DNA of 64,000 nucleotides from positions 9,818,001 to 9,882,000 of the forward strand of contig CM076266.1 of assembly GCA_038380795.1 (NCBI GenBank). Direction: 5' to 3'. Below, one piece after another: positions 1 to 13,700 of the stretch; within the stretch, counting starts at the first letter, position 1, and each line of letters opens with the position of its first letter. The translations under genes and the position numbers were made by a program. Below the pieces are notes generated by a model. That model ran no database searches. It saw nothing but the letters and a program-made list of their open reading frames with translations, and was not told the origin of the DNA. Source of the stretch: Pyrocephalus nanus (Eukaryota > Chordata > Aves > Passeriformes > Tyrannidae).

Positions 1-594
1 AAACAAGAATATTTTTGCCTGGCACGTATTCCCCACAGAGAACACCAGGGTCGTCTCACAGTGCTGTTCCTGGAGCCAGGGTAGAGAACTGGTCACCTGT
101 AGATTGATGCCCATCAGCAGCTCTGTTTAACCTTACTGAATGAAAGCACTGAAGATTCTCCTTCCTTCCTGATGGGTGTCCTGCTGGGGGGCTCTGTCTT
201 CCCTGGGCTTAAGTTACCCTTGGTGAATGTCCCTCTGACTGAAAGTGTCCCTATAACAAAGTGCTGCTGGTTTGGGGAGAAAATAGTACAGTTTTAGAAC
301 TTGTTACACTGTACTGGAAAATGCCATAAAACATTACTCACTTTTACAAGCTTGAAATAAGTTTCAAGTCACGATTAGAAATTGATAGTGGAATCTGTGG
401 GAAAAGAATTGCATGTTATATTTACATGAAATGATTGCAACTGGTGAAAAGCTAAAGAATATGCTGGGACTTGAGCAGAAAAAAAGGAATCATTTAGTTG
501 ACTGTAAGTAACATTATATAAACATGTTTGAAAGCACCAACTTCTATTAATTTTGCCTCAGTTAAAAACCACTCCCCTGTTCTTCTGATTTCAG

Positions 595-766
595 GGTTGT
601 AGCTATGGCTCTACTGGGAGAACCAGAAAAAGCAAATGGATTGTTGGGCATCGTGCTGGCCAAGGAACCTGGCCAGATAGACATTCAGTATGTAGAGAAG
701 AAGTGGGCATCACCTCAGCCTAAGGAATCTGACAAACTGCATTCTATTTTACTGCAGTCTTTTTAG
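595..766 (+). CDS. DYNC2I1: Terminal coding exon, probable DYNC2I1 (WDR60), C-terminal 56 residues
   Basis: A polypyrimidine-rich acceptor ends in TTTCAG at 589-594. An open frame follows (one nucleotide completes a split codon, then Val at 596-598) and runs 56 codons to TAG at 764-766. The peptide starts VVAMALLGEPEKANGLLGIV and continues with IDIQYVEKKW, which reads like the last WD-propeller strand plus a short tail. Two poly(A) signals follow at once. DYNC2I1 is an intermediate chain of cytoplasmic dynein-2, the motor for retrograde intraflagellar transport in cilia. I assign the name mainly from synteny: in other vertebrates DYNC2I1 lies tail-to-tail with VIPR2, which is found at the other end of this window. 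I could not align the peptide, so the exon is well supported but the gene name is less certain. Earlier exons lie left of the window. Confidence 0.65.
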
Positions 767-817
767 AAAGAGGCTTGCACAATTTATTGCAAAATTTCTA
801 GATTATTTTTGTCTGCA

Positions 818-823
818 ATTAAA
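818..823 (+). promoter_or_regulatory. Variant poly(A) signal ATTAAA
   Basis: ATTAAA lies 52 nt after the stop codon of the left-edge gene. It is a possible proximal polyadenylation site. Confidence 0.4.
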
Positions 824-923
824 ATATTTGTAATTTTGTATTTGTATATTACTTGTATATACTTTAAAGAATATCAGTACAATATTTCAATGGAAACAAT
901 ATTTTTTATCATAAAAATGTCAG

Positions 924-929
924 AATAAA
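924..929 (+). promoter_or_regulatory. Canonical poly(A) signal AATAAA
   Basis: AATAAA lies 158 nt after the stop codon and is followed by a T-rich stretch. It is the likely main 3' end of the left-edge gene. Confidence 0.5.
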
Positions 930-948
930 ATTTACCATTATTGTACTC

Positions 949-3900
949 AAAAATATGAAATGTTTTTCATTACTGAGAGTACTCTAAATGTATATGTATC
1001 TTTTAAAAATAGTGAAAACGTATTCTTATAAATTGCATGGCTGTTTCTCATTATTCCACTCAACTAAATCACAGCAATCCTTTCACAAACATAAAGTTGT
1101 GCCTCTGTACCAACTGAATTTAGGAGTTTTCCAGCCCTGGGCCTTTTGAACACTAATGCTTTGTAAAACCTTCTTATACCTACCTAAAGATGTTATACAA
1201 ACATATCAGAATACAAATTTACATCACAAATGTCTTACTTCTGATTTTGACCCGGAAGTTTTGCAAAAGGAATGCCTGATTAACCCGAGTTCTGAGATCT
1301 ACACTCCCTGCTTGGATCACACAATGTGAACAATATGCTTGGGAGATTTACTGGCATTCCAAATCCTTTGGGATTTCTGATGTAAACTAGAAAATACTGA
1401 CCTGTTTCAGCCTGCAAATAATTTCCAAAGCTCTTGTACAGAGGAAGAGCATATCTGTTTATCATACAATACTAATTTTTGTACACTATTGGTAAAGTTT
1501 GGATCAAAACCAAGCACTGAAAATGTCTTTTGTAACCTAACAACTTATGGCTTAAAGATCATGAGGGAAACCTTGTTTAAACAAACAGATTCAGTGAAAA
1601 ATAGCACAATTGGAAGACAATTATTTTACTATTTAGCGATCATATATATTTAAAGTATTTAATATCTCCATATAAAATAGACTGAAATATTTGTAAATTC
1701 GAATTAATTAATTGCAAATGTTTTTCTGTGTAAGTTGTTGCTTAAATTGAGCAAACTCAGAAGTGGCCACATGATGGTGCCAAGTCACAGCAGTAAAACA
1801 AATGAGCACCTTATAAAAACAACATCCACCACTTAGGGAGTGAGTCTGTTGTTGTCCACTGCACACATCCAGAGATGAACTGTTGGAGAAATGCATCTTG
1901 CAGAAATAATTTTTGCAATCCTAGTTCCCTGCTCATCTAGGGGATTTTTTTATTTTTTTTTGATGTGCATAAACACAAGTGACCCTTCTCAACTTTGCTG
2001 TTGGGTTTATACAGCAGTCATATACACTACAAGTTAAATTAGAATACCTTTAGTAATCCAGATAAAAAAGATTGGGCATTCCTTTTTCCATTAAGGTAGC
2101 AGAGCATCACTCCTGTAACACAGTCAAAAAGCAACCCCAAATCTCTCACTCTTTCCACCCCAAAGCAAGAGACTGACTCTCCACACACTCCACCATTCCT
2201 TCCCCCCAATTTAAGATCAAAATTAAGTTTTGAAACTATAGTAATCTTTTGAAAGAAATCTATTGTCATTTCATCCTTTTCATCAGGACTTCCCATCCTG
2301 AATTTTCTCTTCTGCACCCAAATCTGGACATGGAAGCTGGAAGTAAAGGGTTGGGATTTTTTCTGCCTTGTGCCACCTTGTGCAGCAGTGGTGGGTTTTT
2401 TCAACATGCCAAAAGGAAAAAATAGTGTCAGCTTTCACACAGAAGTATCTGTCACTACTTTTGATTTGTTGTTGATAGGGATGCTTGAATTCAAATGTCC
2501 AGGTATTTCAAGCCAGTTATGCTTGTACTGCCTGGAGAGTCAGTTCCTGCACTTCTTGCCTAAAGGATGAGTTTTCTCTCTTGAACTGCAAATTAATGTA
2601 ATAATATAAGTTTGTCCTGTGCTGTTTTGAGAATGGGAGGAAAAAAATGTGTTGAAGCTGCTCTTTTTTTGCATGTTCTCTCACTGGGTAAATGAGGACC
2701 TTTAGAGTAATGCTTTGTGCCATCTTAGCAGTTGGATGTATCGATGTTTAAATGTTTAAAAATCCATCAGCTATTTCTAATGATTGTCAAGTTTATATTG
2801 TTAACATAACATCTTGGATTTTATGCATAAGAGACCAACATGATTAATTAGAAAAAAAGAAGTTCACTGTATTTACAGATATCCATAGAATTTTAACCAG
2901 TATCTCTGATCCGTGTGCACATGCACACACATTCTGTTGAATGATCTTTTTATGGGACATAAACACTGCCATCATGAAACATCTCACCCAGACCAAGTAA
3001 AGACATTTTTTTCCCACCTGTGGGCAATTTTGGAAAACATATTCTGAACAGCGTGAACTGTAGCTAAAATTAACTGACCCACATAATAGAGACACCGTTC
3101 AAATTATATAAAAGTAAATTACCATCCACCCATATTAACAACTTTTATAAAATACAATCTCCTGCTCTTCAGCCAACAAATCTTGGCAGCAAGGCTGATA
3201 AATTTTAAATATGCAAAATGCCAGAAAGTTCTGGATAAACTTCTGCTTTTATTTTCCACTTCATGAACGTGCTTTGAAAGCCTTTTCTATTTAGAACATA
3301 AATATTAATATTGTTTTCATTCAATTTTGTCGTCTCACAGATGGGAAACTGAAGTTTTCAGTAGCTGAATCATAAGTTAACTGAGGAACAGAATTCTGGA
3401 ATCAGATGGCTGATTTCTTACAACTGTTTAGAAATGCTTTTATTAACCTGTCAGCCTGTATTTGCAGCAGTTCTTGAGAGAGCAGGAATAGCACGACTCT
3501 TGTACCAGAACATTTCTTTTTAATTGTACTGAAGGTGACCATCCTACTCAATGCAATTTTGCCTAAATTAATTATTGCTGTCATTTAGTTGAGACTAATA
3601 AATGATACAGGAGCATTGTAGCCTCCATAGCAATGAGGGAATATTCTGCTAGCTGAATATTTTTACCTGAACACATTTAAATCATAGAGGAGTTGGAAAG
3701 TCCATCTAGGTCTGTTCTTGGTGTGGAAATTGGCTGGGCTAAAGCAAATACTGAAGTGTCATTGAATTACACAGACTGTTGGAATAAGCCTATGTACAAC
3801 ATCAGTTGTGAAATCCAAACCAGGAAAGGTTGTGAAGATACTGGGACAGGAAAATGGCTAATGAGCCATATTTTCGTTACTAGCTTCTATGATATTCTAT

Positions 3901-4552
3901 TTACAGACAACTGCTTGTTTTTCCATGTGTTTCTGAACCTCCTCAGCTGAGAGGAGCAAGGCAGATGAGAATTGTTTGATAGCATTGATGGGCTTGATTT
4001 TGAGCACAAGGAAATCTGAGCTTTTCGTGTTGGTTCCTGACATAGTGTGAAGTACAAACTTGAATAAAAGCACCAACATTTGAACATAGTTAGAAAAATC
4101 TGTGTTTTTCATGGATGCTGCTTTAACTTTTTGACACTGTGCCATTAAACTGATGGAATTTCATCTCCAAATAATTTATATCCTACTATAAATTAAAGCA
4201 GCCTCAGGGCTCTGTTTCCAGGTTACACTGGTGCAACCCAATTGAAAATAGCAGTGATACCCTATTAAAAGCAGGAGTAAAGTAATGCTGTAATAACCTA
4301 TACTACCCATTGACATTTAAAACATGATTATTTTTCACCTTTAGTTGAACCCTTACTTCTATTGAACTAATGAAATTTTGTAATATATTTGCTGCCCTTT
4401 CCTCCCAGATGTCAAGTGGGTTTTGCTTTTAGGCGTCTGAAATACAACAGCTCCATATGAAACTAATCCCACGCACAGGTCAGACAATCTGGGGCTGCTG
4501 AACAGGTTTAACACAATAAATGAAAAGCATATAGACTGTAATATCAGTCTTT
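949..4552. other. Intergenic, no gene recognised
   Basis: AT-rich sequence downstream of the left-edge gene. Open frames on either strand are short and lack splice or homology support. A stretch near 3,684-3,720 (AATCATAGAGGAGTTGGAAA) faintly resembles a decayed CR1 3' end on the minus strand, but is too short to call. Confidence 0.5.
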
Positions 4553-4742
4553 TTAGTCAAGCCTTGAGGTGCTACCATGTTCTCTAAAGAGATCTTTCCT
4601 CTTAGCCAAAAGCTCTGCTTCACCAGCTGATCGTTTCACTGCTGTTGCTCTTTTCTGTGTTCTGTCTTGTGACCAGGCAAAGTCATTCAACTCATTTAGA
4701 CCACAGTTGTTGCGCATCAGGGATTTCAGAACTTGCCTCAGA
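4553..4742 (-). CDS. Candidate terminal coding exon of an unidentified minus-strand gene
   Basis: On the minus strand an acceptor with a T-rich tract (4,760-4,785) and ATATTGCAG borders an open frame that starts at 4,742. One nucleotide completes a codon, then 62 codons run to TAA at 4,553-4,555. The peptide begins LRQVLKSLMRNNCGLNELND and is strongly charged (KRATAVKRSAGEAELLAKRK near the middle), unlike the hydrophobic junk frames around it. Codon choice is coding-like and CpG sites are kept. I do not recognise the family. An open frame on the opposite strand covers the same bases and is taken as its shadow. No AATAAA is visible close downstream on the minus strand. It could be the last exon of an unannotated gene, a pseudogene remnant or chance. 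Confidence 0.3.
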
Positions 4743-7700
4743 CTGCAATATTTGGTATTTTTCCTCTTAAAGGAAAAAAAAAAGTGCGACATAACACAGA
4801 ATTCATTAGGCACATATCTTAAGAGCCCCATTTTTAATCCACTTGGCACTTTTTGGAGAGAGAAGATGAGAGAGCTGGGTAAAAAAAGCATCGCTAAGGG
4901 ACATAGAGAGACTCTTCCAGAGGCTTGGACAACAATCCAGAAGTGTATAATCAGATATTTGCTACAATTTTGAAATAGCAGAGGCAAAGAGCGAACCCTT
5001 GCAATAAAGATGTGAATTACTGTGCCTGCACTCAGTGCTGTAGATTTCCAATGGCATATCTTAAGGGCAAAGCAATAAGAGAAAAACTTAATAAACTTTC
5101 CTCACCTAGAATAATTTTTGTCAACCATTTGGGAATTAAGTTCTATTGTGCTGTTGAAATAAGGGACCAAAAAAAGAGCCTTTTTCTCACAAAGCTTATA
5201 TAATGTAGGTAGAAAAGATTTTTTTTTTTGATTGCTCCATTTATTTGCAATGGTAATAGGATACTCTTAATGCCCACGCAGTTGAGCCAAAGGACAGGCT
5301 GATTAATACCAGAAAAGTAGGATAAAGGAAAAAAATGGATCTGAAACTGCCCTTCTAACCTTCATTTAGAAAACTAATGATTACTTAGGTTACTTTGAAT
5401 CTCCAGCTATTTTTCATGTTATTAGGACAGTGTCAAAGGGCCTCATTTAAAGATTAATTCACCCAAAATGATGAAATTCCTTCACTGGGGTTTTTGAGTT
5501 GGAATGCAGGACATCGGTTACATTGCTGTAGATTCCCTAAATTCCCTTAGGATTTTAGTTTATTTGCTCTATACTTTGCATTTTGGCAGTTCAGCAAGGT
5601 CGATTCACTGAGAACATACATTGCTAATTATGTGGGTGCTGCATGAGGTCCAACTGAAAACTGCCTATCCACAATCTTCAAAGACATTAAGAGTAGTTTA
5701 CACTTGTTTAAGCTCTGCTTTGCATTCTTTTCATATTTTACAAAGATAAGGATTTCGCAATATACCGCATTTCATATCTTCGCATCCATGTCTTTTAAAA
5801 ACAAAAAAACTTCTTTAGGGTCTTTACTGATCTCTGAATTATAAGCTTTTTTTTTAAAAAATGTATCCACACATGAAAATGGCCATGTTCAGAGAGCAGG
5901 TTGATCTTACCTCCTCCACACAGGCCGACAGCAAATGCTGAAGAAAAGAAATACAGAGTAACAGAGGGAGCACCCATTGACACTTTTCTTCCAAGTATGG
6001 CCTGTCGTCCAAGCCTCTGGCAATCTGTGCCATAGGAATTTTCTGACTCAGATGGTAGCAGATCACAGCTTTTAAGAGAAAGGCAGGAATTTTTTTTCCC
6101 AGTACTTCATCCAACAGCTTTTAAAAACTATTTTTATTATGGCTGCCGAAATTTTGTGACAATGTGTTTCAGCAAATAATTACACTGGATAAATAAATAT
6201 TTCTATTCTAAGCCTACGGACTGACCAGTTCATTATGTCCTGTGTCTTGTATTACATGAAAAGGGAAACTTTTGCTGGGAAATAAACAGAGAAATTACTA
6301 TTTTCCATGCTACCTGTCTATTTATCACTCATCATAGAGAAACTCTTCCAAATTTTTACCTCTGTGTTGAGGTGAGTTGCATTTAGAGCATGATTTAGGC
6401 TCCAACATCTCACTGTCAACTACAAAGGTGTTTTCTGTAATAGCTACACTTGGGAATATCAGTAAATTGCATCAGACCCTGCTCCAAGGACACTTGTTTA
6501 GATAAGGAAAGTAGATTTGTGTTGAAATTCGCCTCAAGCAGAGCTGGGGAGCCTCAGCCCTTGCACAATGTATCTGTAGCCTATCTGACTCCAGTAAATA
6601 GCTGTAGTGGACTACATCATTATTCTTAAAGTGAGCACTTTCTGAAATAAGAATCAGTATTTTGGCATGGGATCAGAGCAGTGATGTGGTAGGTGAACCA
6701 GTCTGATCCCCCCAGAGAAATGGGAAAGGTGGCTCTCATGGAGAGACTGCAGATTGCCAAAGCAGAGCAGCTGGGGCAGCAAAAGCAGCCACTGAGGTGA
6801 GTGGAGGGGTTGCAATCCTTAGAACCTGGCAAAGAACAGCTGTCCTGATATCCAGGGGAAACTTTGGGCCTGTAAACTCTAAATTACAGGATCCAAATCC
6901 ACACACACCTCAGAGACAGACAAACTCCAGGTTCTTCTGATTCCTAATGTTTTTTCGGCAGAGCTGCACATGCACCCAGCAAGGCTCATGTGCTGAAGAA
7001 TGGACGCCTTTGTCTGAGGTGCTGACTGCTTCCCTGACTGCTAGAAAGATTTATCATTAATTATCTTAATCAGATGTCAGTAGGCATCTTTTAATGTAAA
7101 TAATATTTGTTTGATCCATAATATTAACATTTTGAATCCTTTCAGGTGGAAATTAGTCTATCAGAGTGAGCCAGGGTGTAACCCGTTAGCAGCTGGCAGC
7201 TGTTGCATTGAACTGTCTCTTTACCAGTTTGTAAGGAAACTGTAGGAAAAAAAAACATTGTTTCCTGATTGGTATTGATCAGTATTGATCCTCAAAGTCA
7301 AAAGCTCCTGGAGAATCGAGACATCATTCAGTTCCTAAGACAGAACCACAGACAATAGATGATTATCTTGTTTTTAGAACACTCTTGTAAAATACTGGCA
7401 TGAGAAAGGAATATCAGAAATATCAGTCAATGAAAGTTTTAAATATAAATGTTAATTGAATAATAGAAAACACAGATATATTTCTCTGTATTTAAAATTT
7501 AGACCCCTCATATCTAGACTTAAATAATTTAGAGACCTAATATATAGATGTATAGAGACATATAGATATATAGATTTAGATTTAAAAGCTGGTTTGTAAG
7601 CAGGGCTATCACCTGTTTTGTGACCATTGCTTCCTCTTGCAGGCAAGCTTTGCCTTACCAAGGAACCTCAATCCTGAGCCAGGGACAGGCATTCCAGGTG

Positions 7701-10700
7701 TCTCTGACAGGCAAGAGGTGTGTCTTATGAGTAACAGCAAAACAAGTCAGATTTAGGTTTCGGCCTTCTCTTAGTTTGCTGGCATGTCCCAAGATAATGG
7801 ATTCTGGGGTGATGCATTTCACAGAGGGAGAAAAATATTTCTCCATGAAGTTTCCTGGAGCTTTTTGTGGCATGGGAAAATTGACACAGTTCAAATGAAA
7901 TTAAGAGAGACTGAAGCAATGCTAGTCACTGTAAATCTCTCAAATGTCTTCATCTTTGTAATTGTGGATCTGAAACCTACTCTCTTCAACCCATCATCAA
8001 TCTGACATAGATGTGTTTCATTATAACAGTATAGTTTACCTCCAGATCTCAGAAAACAGGGGCAAGACACCAGGTTCTGCAACAAAAATTTCATTGCAGA
8101 AAGCTGTTGAAACTGAACTTTCTGAAACATCGTTTTAATTGTTTCTCTGCAATGTATTCCTTGGAGATAAAATATATAAATATTGCAGTGTAGAGCAACT
8201 GATACTGCCTCAAAGGGACAGTGCAGCTGGTCACCTCCTGCCTTAACCTGTGCCAGAGCCCCGTGGGCAGGGATAGAGGTATTTATAGCAAACAGGCTGT
8301 GGGGCATCCAAAAGGCTGACAGCCGACCTAAAGGAAATCTGCAGTGTCAGGCTTATGCAGATCTGTTTGTTGATACCAGAATCTTTTGCAACATTTCTAA
8401 AACTTGCATAATTCAGCAGTTGAGACTTTAAAGACGCTCTCCCCGGGGATCTCTGTGTCTCATGGCCAAGAATGGTCTTGAAAAGTTTCTAGTCAAAGTG
8501 ACACAATTCGAATGAAATGAAACAGCAAGGCAAAATTGGCAGGTACACATATTTCATAAATGTCTGCCTTCGAGCAAATGTGGATTTGAAATCTTTATTT
8601 TCCTCATCCTCAACACTAGCCTGACAGACTGCATTGAAAAACATGGATTTTGTGGAGCATTACAGGGGAGGGAAGTGGTGCTGCTGTATCTCAGGAGCAG
8701 AAGAAAAAATGAACAGAGATTTAGAATTAGAATCTCATTGGAGACTTAGCACCTCATTCAGACATCTGGCTCAGCTCTCCTCTGAAAGCACTGCCTGAAA
8801 TAATGCTACTTTTTGGAGGGCAGCCTCAGGACACCAGATTGGTTGCTGGTGCCTCAGGTGTCCGTGACACAATTGCAGTGGCTGTGGAGAAAGCAGATGA
8901 AGACCCCAACAGTATAACAGAGATACATTTAAGGTTATATCCTAAGGCATTTGTACTGTCTCCTCAATCCCTTTCATCCCACAGTGAAGAACAAAGCCTC
9001 CATATGGCATGGCAGGAGATAGCAGGAGAAAAAGTGCCCGTGTTGCTGCAGAAGCACATCAGGATCACAGGGATTTTCTACTCCTTCCCCTCCTCATGGG
9101 ACGGAAGAATCCAGGGGAGCTGCCACTGAAGGAGGAAGGACATGAAGCTGATGAGTTCACCCATGTGCTGATGGGGACAAAGGAGCAAGGAGGCAAGCCT
9201 GTCCTATATGGAGAGGATGTGTTCATGCTGCACATTCCCTCCTCTCACACCAGGCATTGCCCCTATGCTGTTAACTGCCCAAACTGCAGCTCACAAATGG
9301 TTAACTGATGAAGCTTTTCAAATTTCTCATTTCTTCCTTTGTAGAATCAATGCTGCCCAACCAGATCCTGCAGAGGAGAAATGAAAATGTAATTAAAAAA
9401 GCAAATCTTGCTGTTGAATGATTTGTAATATCAGGCTGGGAGATCAAACAATTAAGTTCTCTTTACTCAAAACACTTTTGCATGCTTCATCATCCTGTGA
9501 TACATGATCTCACCATCTCCCAGCATTTGTATTTATTATAGTAAAGGGGAAAAAACCAAACCAACGCTCAAAGTGTCTAGAAATTGGCTTCAGAGCAACA
9601 AATGTACAAGTTGGTTTCTTTTGCATATTCAAAAATTCCCAAGTATTGCCTTTAGAGGCAATGGGTCTCTTCTGTCTCTAGAAATTCAGGTCCTTCTAAG
9701 GGCTTAGCTCATGCTGATTCTCAAACCAAAGTTGTTCAAATTCTATCAAAAAAGAATTCCTTAAAGCACTTCCATATTTTGTTTAACAAATGTCTTCACT
9801 CATTATTTTGCCAATCTGTCTTCTCCATTGCATTCAGGGCATAGCAATCCCCACCCAACAAGGCTAGTGGGTAAAATCCATCAGGAAGTTTGATGCTTGA
9901 CTTAAAGATGACTATGGCTCATAAAACTCTGCTACTCTGAAAGGATTATCAGCTGCTGAAATCACTTCAAAGTAATTTTCTGTTCCAAATTAGAGTGCAT
10001 CTTTGTAGTTTAATCAAGTAATTTAATTTACAGCCACAGTTATTATTTATGGCTTATCATTCATATATTATAAGCAGTTTGCTGCAAACTACATTTGTAA
10101 TGTTGATAGGTGCATTAACATGCATAATTTAAATCAATACATTTTAAAAAACTTGAACACCCGTAATGGCCTACTTAACAATCACTGTGACGCCTTTAAA
10201 ATGTTGTCAGGAGCACAGGGACTTTCTCACAGGGTTTTTGCATTAGGGCACATCTATCAATTTGCTATAGTAGCAACAACATCGCTTAACATTTTTGTTA
10301 AAAAAGTGCTTCTAACATAGAATAAAAACATCAGCAGAAGGAAGGAAAGAAAGGGGAAATATTTTATCCAAGTTGTTTCAAGGAGAGGCAGATATATCCA
10401 AATGTGTACTGACATACACATAGACTAAACACTCTGCAGTGCTGGATCTTGCATAAGAACATCATGGATTTGACAGCATTTGTTTTCCATTTGCCTTAGA
10501 AACTTCTGACAATGATCTGAATGCAAGTCCTTATGTTTTCAACCCCTAGCTCAGTGACTGCCCAGCTGCCTTGCAAGGCATCTCACTTAACATATTTAAT
10601 GCTTAAGCACCATGGAAACAGCTGCCTTAAAAGACTTATTCAGAACAGCACAGTCATCCCTGCTGATTGAATCTGTTTTTCCACCATGACCATCCAGTTG

Positions 10701-13700
10701 TGAGCCTGGGAAAATAAATAAGCCCAGATGTGAGAGCAACATGACTTCGCTGCTGTAACAATGTACACCTGTGGAAAATAAGTATAAAATACTACAAATA
10801 AGTAGAAAATAAGCATAAAATTCTGCCAGTCTCTCTTCCTCTGGTTCTACATGAATGCAAGGGACAAGGTGGGAGGCACTGACAGATCAGGATCTATGGC
10901 TGTTGGTGGTCTTGAAAGACACAAGGTGTGAGAGGGGCTGGTGCTGGGCTTGGCATAATTCAGCTCTTTGTTCACTTCCAAAGCATATCATTATGGGCTG
11001 GTGTCTATTATTCTCTCATCTGGACAGCAGTTTTCTTTGTTTACACTCATAGTTTTGCCTCTTTTTTTTTTTTTGGCTGTGTCCCACCTTTCATTCCCTC
11101 ATTCCCCTTCTTGCACCAGCTCTAAATGTACCACCATCCTTCCTGCCAGGCTGGCTCCAAACCTGGCAGCTGTCTTTCCTCAGCATCCTCCAACCATTCT
11201 CACAAATTAAAGGAGTCCAACAACCCTCTAAGATATGATCTGTCCTCTTCTTTCATACAGCTACAGTGAAAATAGTCTATCCTCTCACTATTTTGGATCT
11301 TGGTTATTTGAATTCCCGTTACTTTGACCTCAGTAAAAATAAATAGATGAATGAATGAAGTTGTCCTGAAACAGCAGAAGTGTTCCTGAGAATGTGAATG
11401 ATGCAACATTTGTGAGGTAAATAATTTCTGACAGTATGAAAAAGGAGAAATAAAGCAACCTGAACTTGCCATTCTGATTTTCCAATGGAAAATGGACAAT
11501 TTTTGGTTTTTTCACCCTAATGAAAAGCTAGTGCTTTCAGCCTGCTGCTGAATTCCATAACAAGTGATGAGAGTTTTCAAAACCCAGCTGTAAAGATAAC
11601 ACCTCTATGTCTCCCTATGAATCATGAGCAAATCCAGAATTTTCCAAATATTAGAGTGTTGGTGCTCAGTGATTCTTTGAAATTTTCATTTTTCTGACAC
11701 TTTCTCATCCCCAAACACAGCATCTCACAATCTCCTTAGCACTTGTAAAATGTGACCAATAGTACATACCAGCCATGGAGACTTGAGCAATTACTAGAAG
11801 ACCCACTCCAATACAACACCTTTTATTGCTGTAAGAAGAGGGTGGTGGATGTGCACACCTGTCTGAAATTAGGGGGCCAAATATAGTTTTATTCTTAAAG
11901 AGAATCAGTTCTTTAAAAAAAAAAACAACCACCAAAAAAAACCAGTGATAGCCTCTGGCAGAGACAGAGTTTGGAAAACCTTGAATCTTCAGCATTTTAT
12001 TATATCTCAGTCTAAAATCTTTGCCCATAAAGATTTATGTTAAGAGCTAAAGAAAAGCTTAAGATTACTGATACCATAAATGATGGTAACAGTCTGTCTG
12101 ATACAGTCAGTTGGCAGAGATTAGAAAGTAATGAAGATAAGGATTGTACTGTTCTCCAAAGTGACACTTGTTTATCTGATAGACAATAGAAGGATGAACT
12201 ACAGGATGTGCAACGTTCATGTGAGGGACTGGCTTGGAGAACAGGCAGGTTGGAGCAGAAACTGGGAGCCTTTTTGGTATGCAAAACACACACAGTGTTT
12301 CATTTGTCTGATTTTTAGCTGTGACACTGATTTACTTTGCAATGAATTAGGAACCAGAGACAGAGCCAGTCCTACTAAATTCTAGGTAAAAAAGGTATGG
12401 AATCTGAGTCCTGCCTTCCTCCCAGATGGAGTTTGATGTCACGTAGTCTCTGCTATGCTTTTAGAGCCCTAAGTACCTTTTTGCTTTTACCCTGAGATTA
12501 CAGATATCTACCTTTCAAGCATCCACACAAACTCACAAGCACCCAGCTCTGGAGTAAGAGCGATGTCCCCTCTCAGATCTGCTGATTTATCTGTGCCTCA
12601 TGCCTGAAACTTTAGCTCTGGGCTAGCAATGGTGGTAGCCTTTTGAATCTGGGCCATTGAACCAAGATTGAACGTGACTTTTGTTGGAAATTCACAGTAT
12701 GTCCCGTTAATTTTCTCTACCATAATGTCCAGCAGCATTGAGTGAAGGCTGGCATGGGCTGCTGCTCTGCCACAGGAAAGCCCCTGCTGGGATACTCCAA
12801 GCTGGAATGGAAATAGTAAGCAATGGGTTCCTCATGCAAAAGGCTGGCTCTTGCCAGCTCAGCGTTACAGCCCCGGGAGGTACAGACATTATGGATGTCA
12901 CACTGATATCAGCAGGATTAAGGGCTCCTTCTATAAAAATTCCTGCCTAATACCTGTGAGTTTGCCTGTGTTTGCATCATTTCCATGTATCAAAATGCTA
13001 ATAAAAGATCAAAAACATCGGGATGGCTGTAAAGGTAAAAGAGTCCCACTCTCCAATGTTGTATCAGTGCTGCAGCTCTTCTTGACCTTTTTCCACTCAA
13101 TCTGCATGAAAGCACCCATTGGTGCTACATTACCCACCTGGGCATCCTTGGATGACGGACCATGCCAGTTTTTACCAGTCCATTCATGGAAAGGTGCAAG
13201 GCTTTGGATGTCAGGCTATGGAAATACCTTTTGTATTAACCCCAATTCCCTTGCCATCTTTTCTTCTCTACCCCTGCAGGATTTTCAGGGACAAGAGACA
13301 GTCACTGGGGTTTTCGTTTCATTTTCTTTGATCAGTTTTATTTGGGCAAAGAGAGAAGCCAAACTGAGGTAGTCACTTCAGCTTTTTGTTTCTGTGTGAA
13401 AGGAGGAAAAACATAATCAAAGAGCAAATTCACAGTCTTGACCAGGAGATAGACACTTACTGGTGACAGGAGCAATCAAATAATACTTAGCGAGCCGATT
13501 GAGATAAATATTACAGTGAAAAATGTAAGGAATAAGTTCCATTGCAGGGGACATGAAACTTCACAGGAAAACCTGAGTCCTGACAGGCAGTAAATAAATT
13601 AAAATCAAAATTGGCACGTCTGTGTGCTTGGATCCAATTCATTTCTTGAGACATTAGGAGAAAAGAAAGCCTAATCAACAACACTTCATAAGGTTCCTGG

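Larger units (their letters stand above)
767..948 (+). other. 3' UTR of the terminal exon at 595-766
   Basis: This AT-rich sequence follows the TAG stop. It contains an ATTAAA poly(A) signal at 818-823 and a canonical AATAAA at 924-929. The end near 945-950 is inferred from the usual 10-25 nt spacing after AATAAA. Confidence 0.6.

Noticed and set aside
39..90. Possible penultimate exon of the left gene after CCCCACAG
   Set aside because: The acceptor is mediocre, the donor-like GTAGAG is poor, and no frame gives a WD-repeat-like peptide that joins the exon at 595 convincingly.
3684..3720. Faint CR1 terminus (AATCATAGAGGAGTTGGAAA)
   Set aside because: Too short and diverged, and flanking sequence does not continue the CR1 pattern.
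8803..9308. Two overlapping plus-strand frames (108 and 99 codons)
   Set aside because: No motif, no splice sites in suitable places and no family recognised. The two frames overlap each other in different phases.
12851..13372. Longest open frame in the window, 173 codons on the plus strand
   Set aside because: Composition looks like a chance frame in a locally GC-richer area. It has no splice context, conserved motif or recognisable family, and a frame of this length can occur by chance in 128 kb of two-strand sequence.
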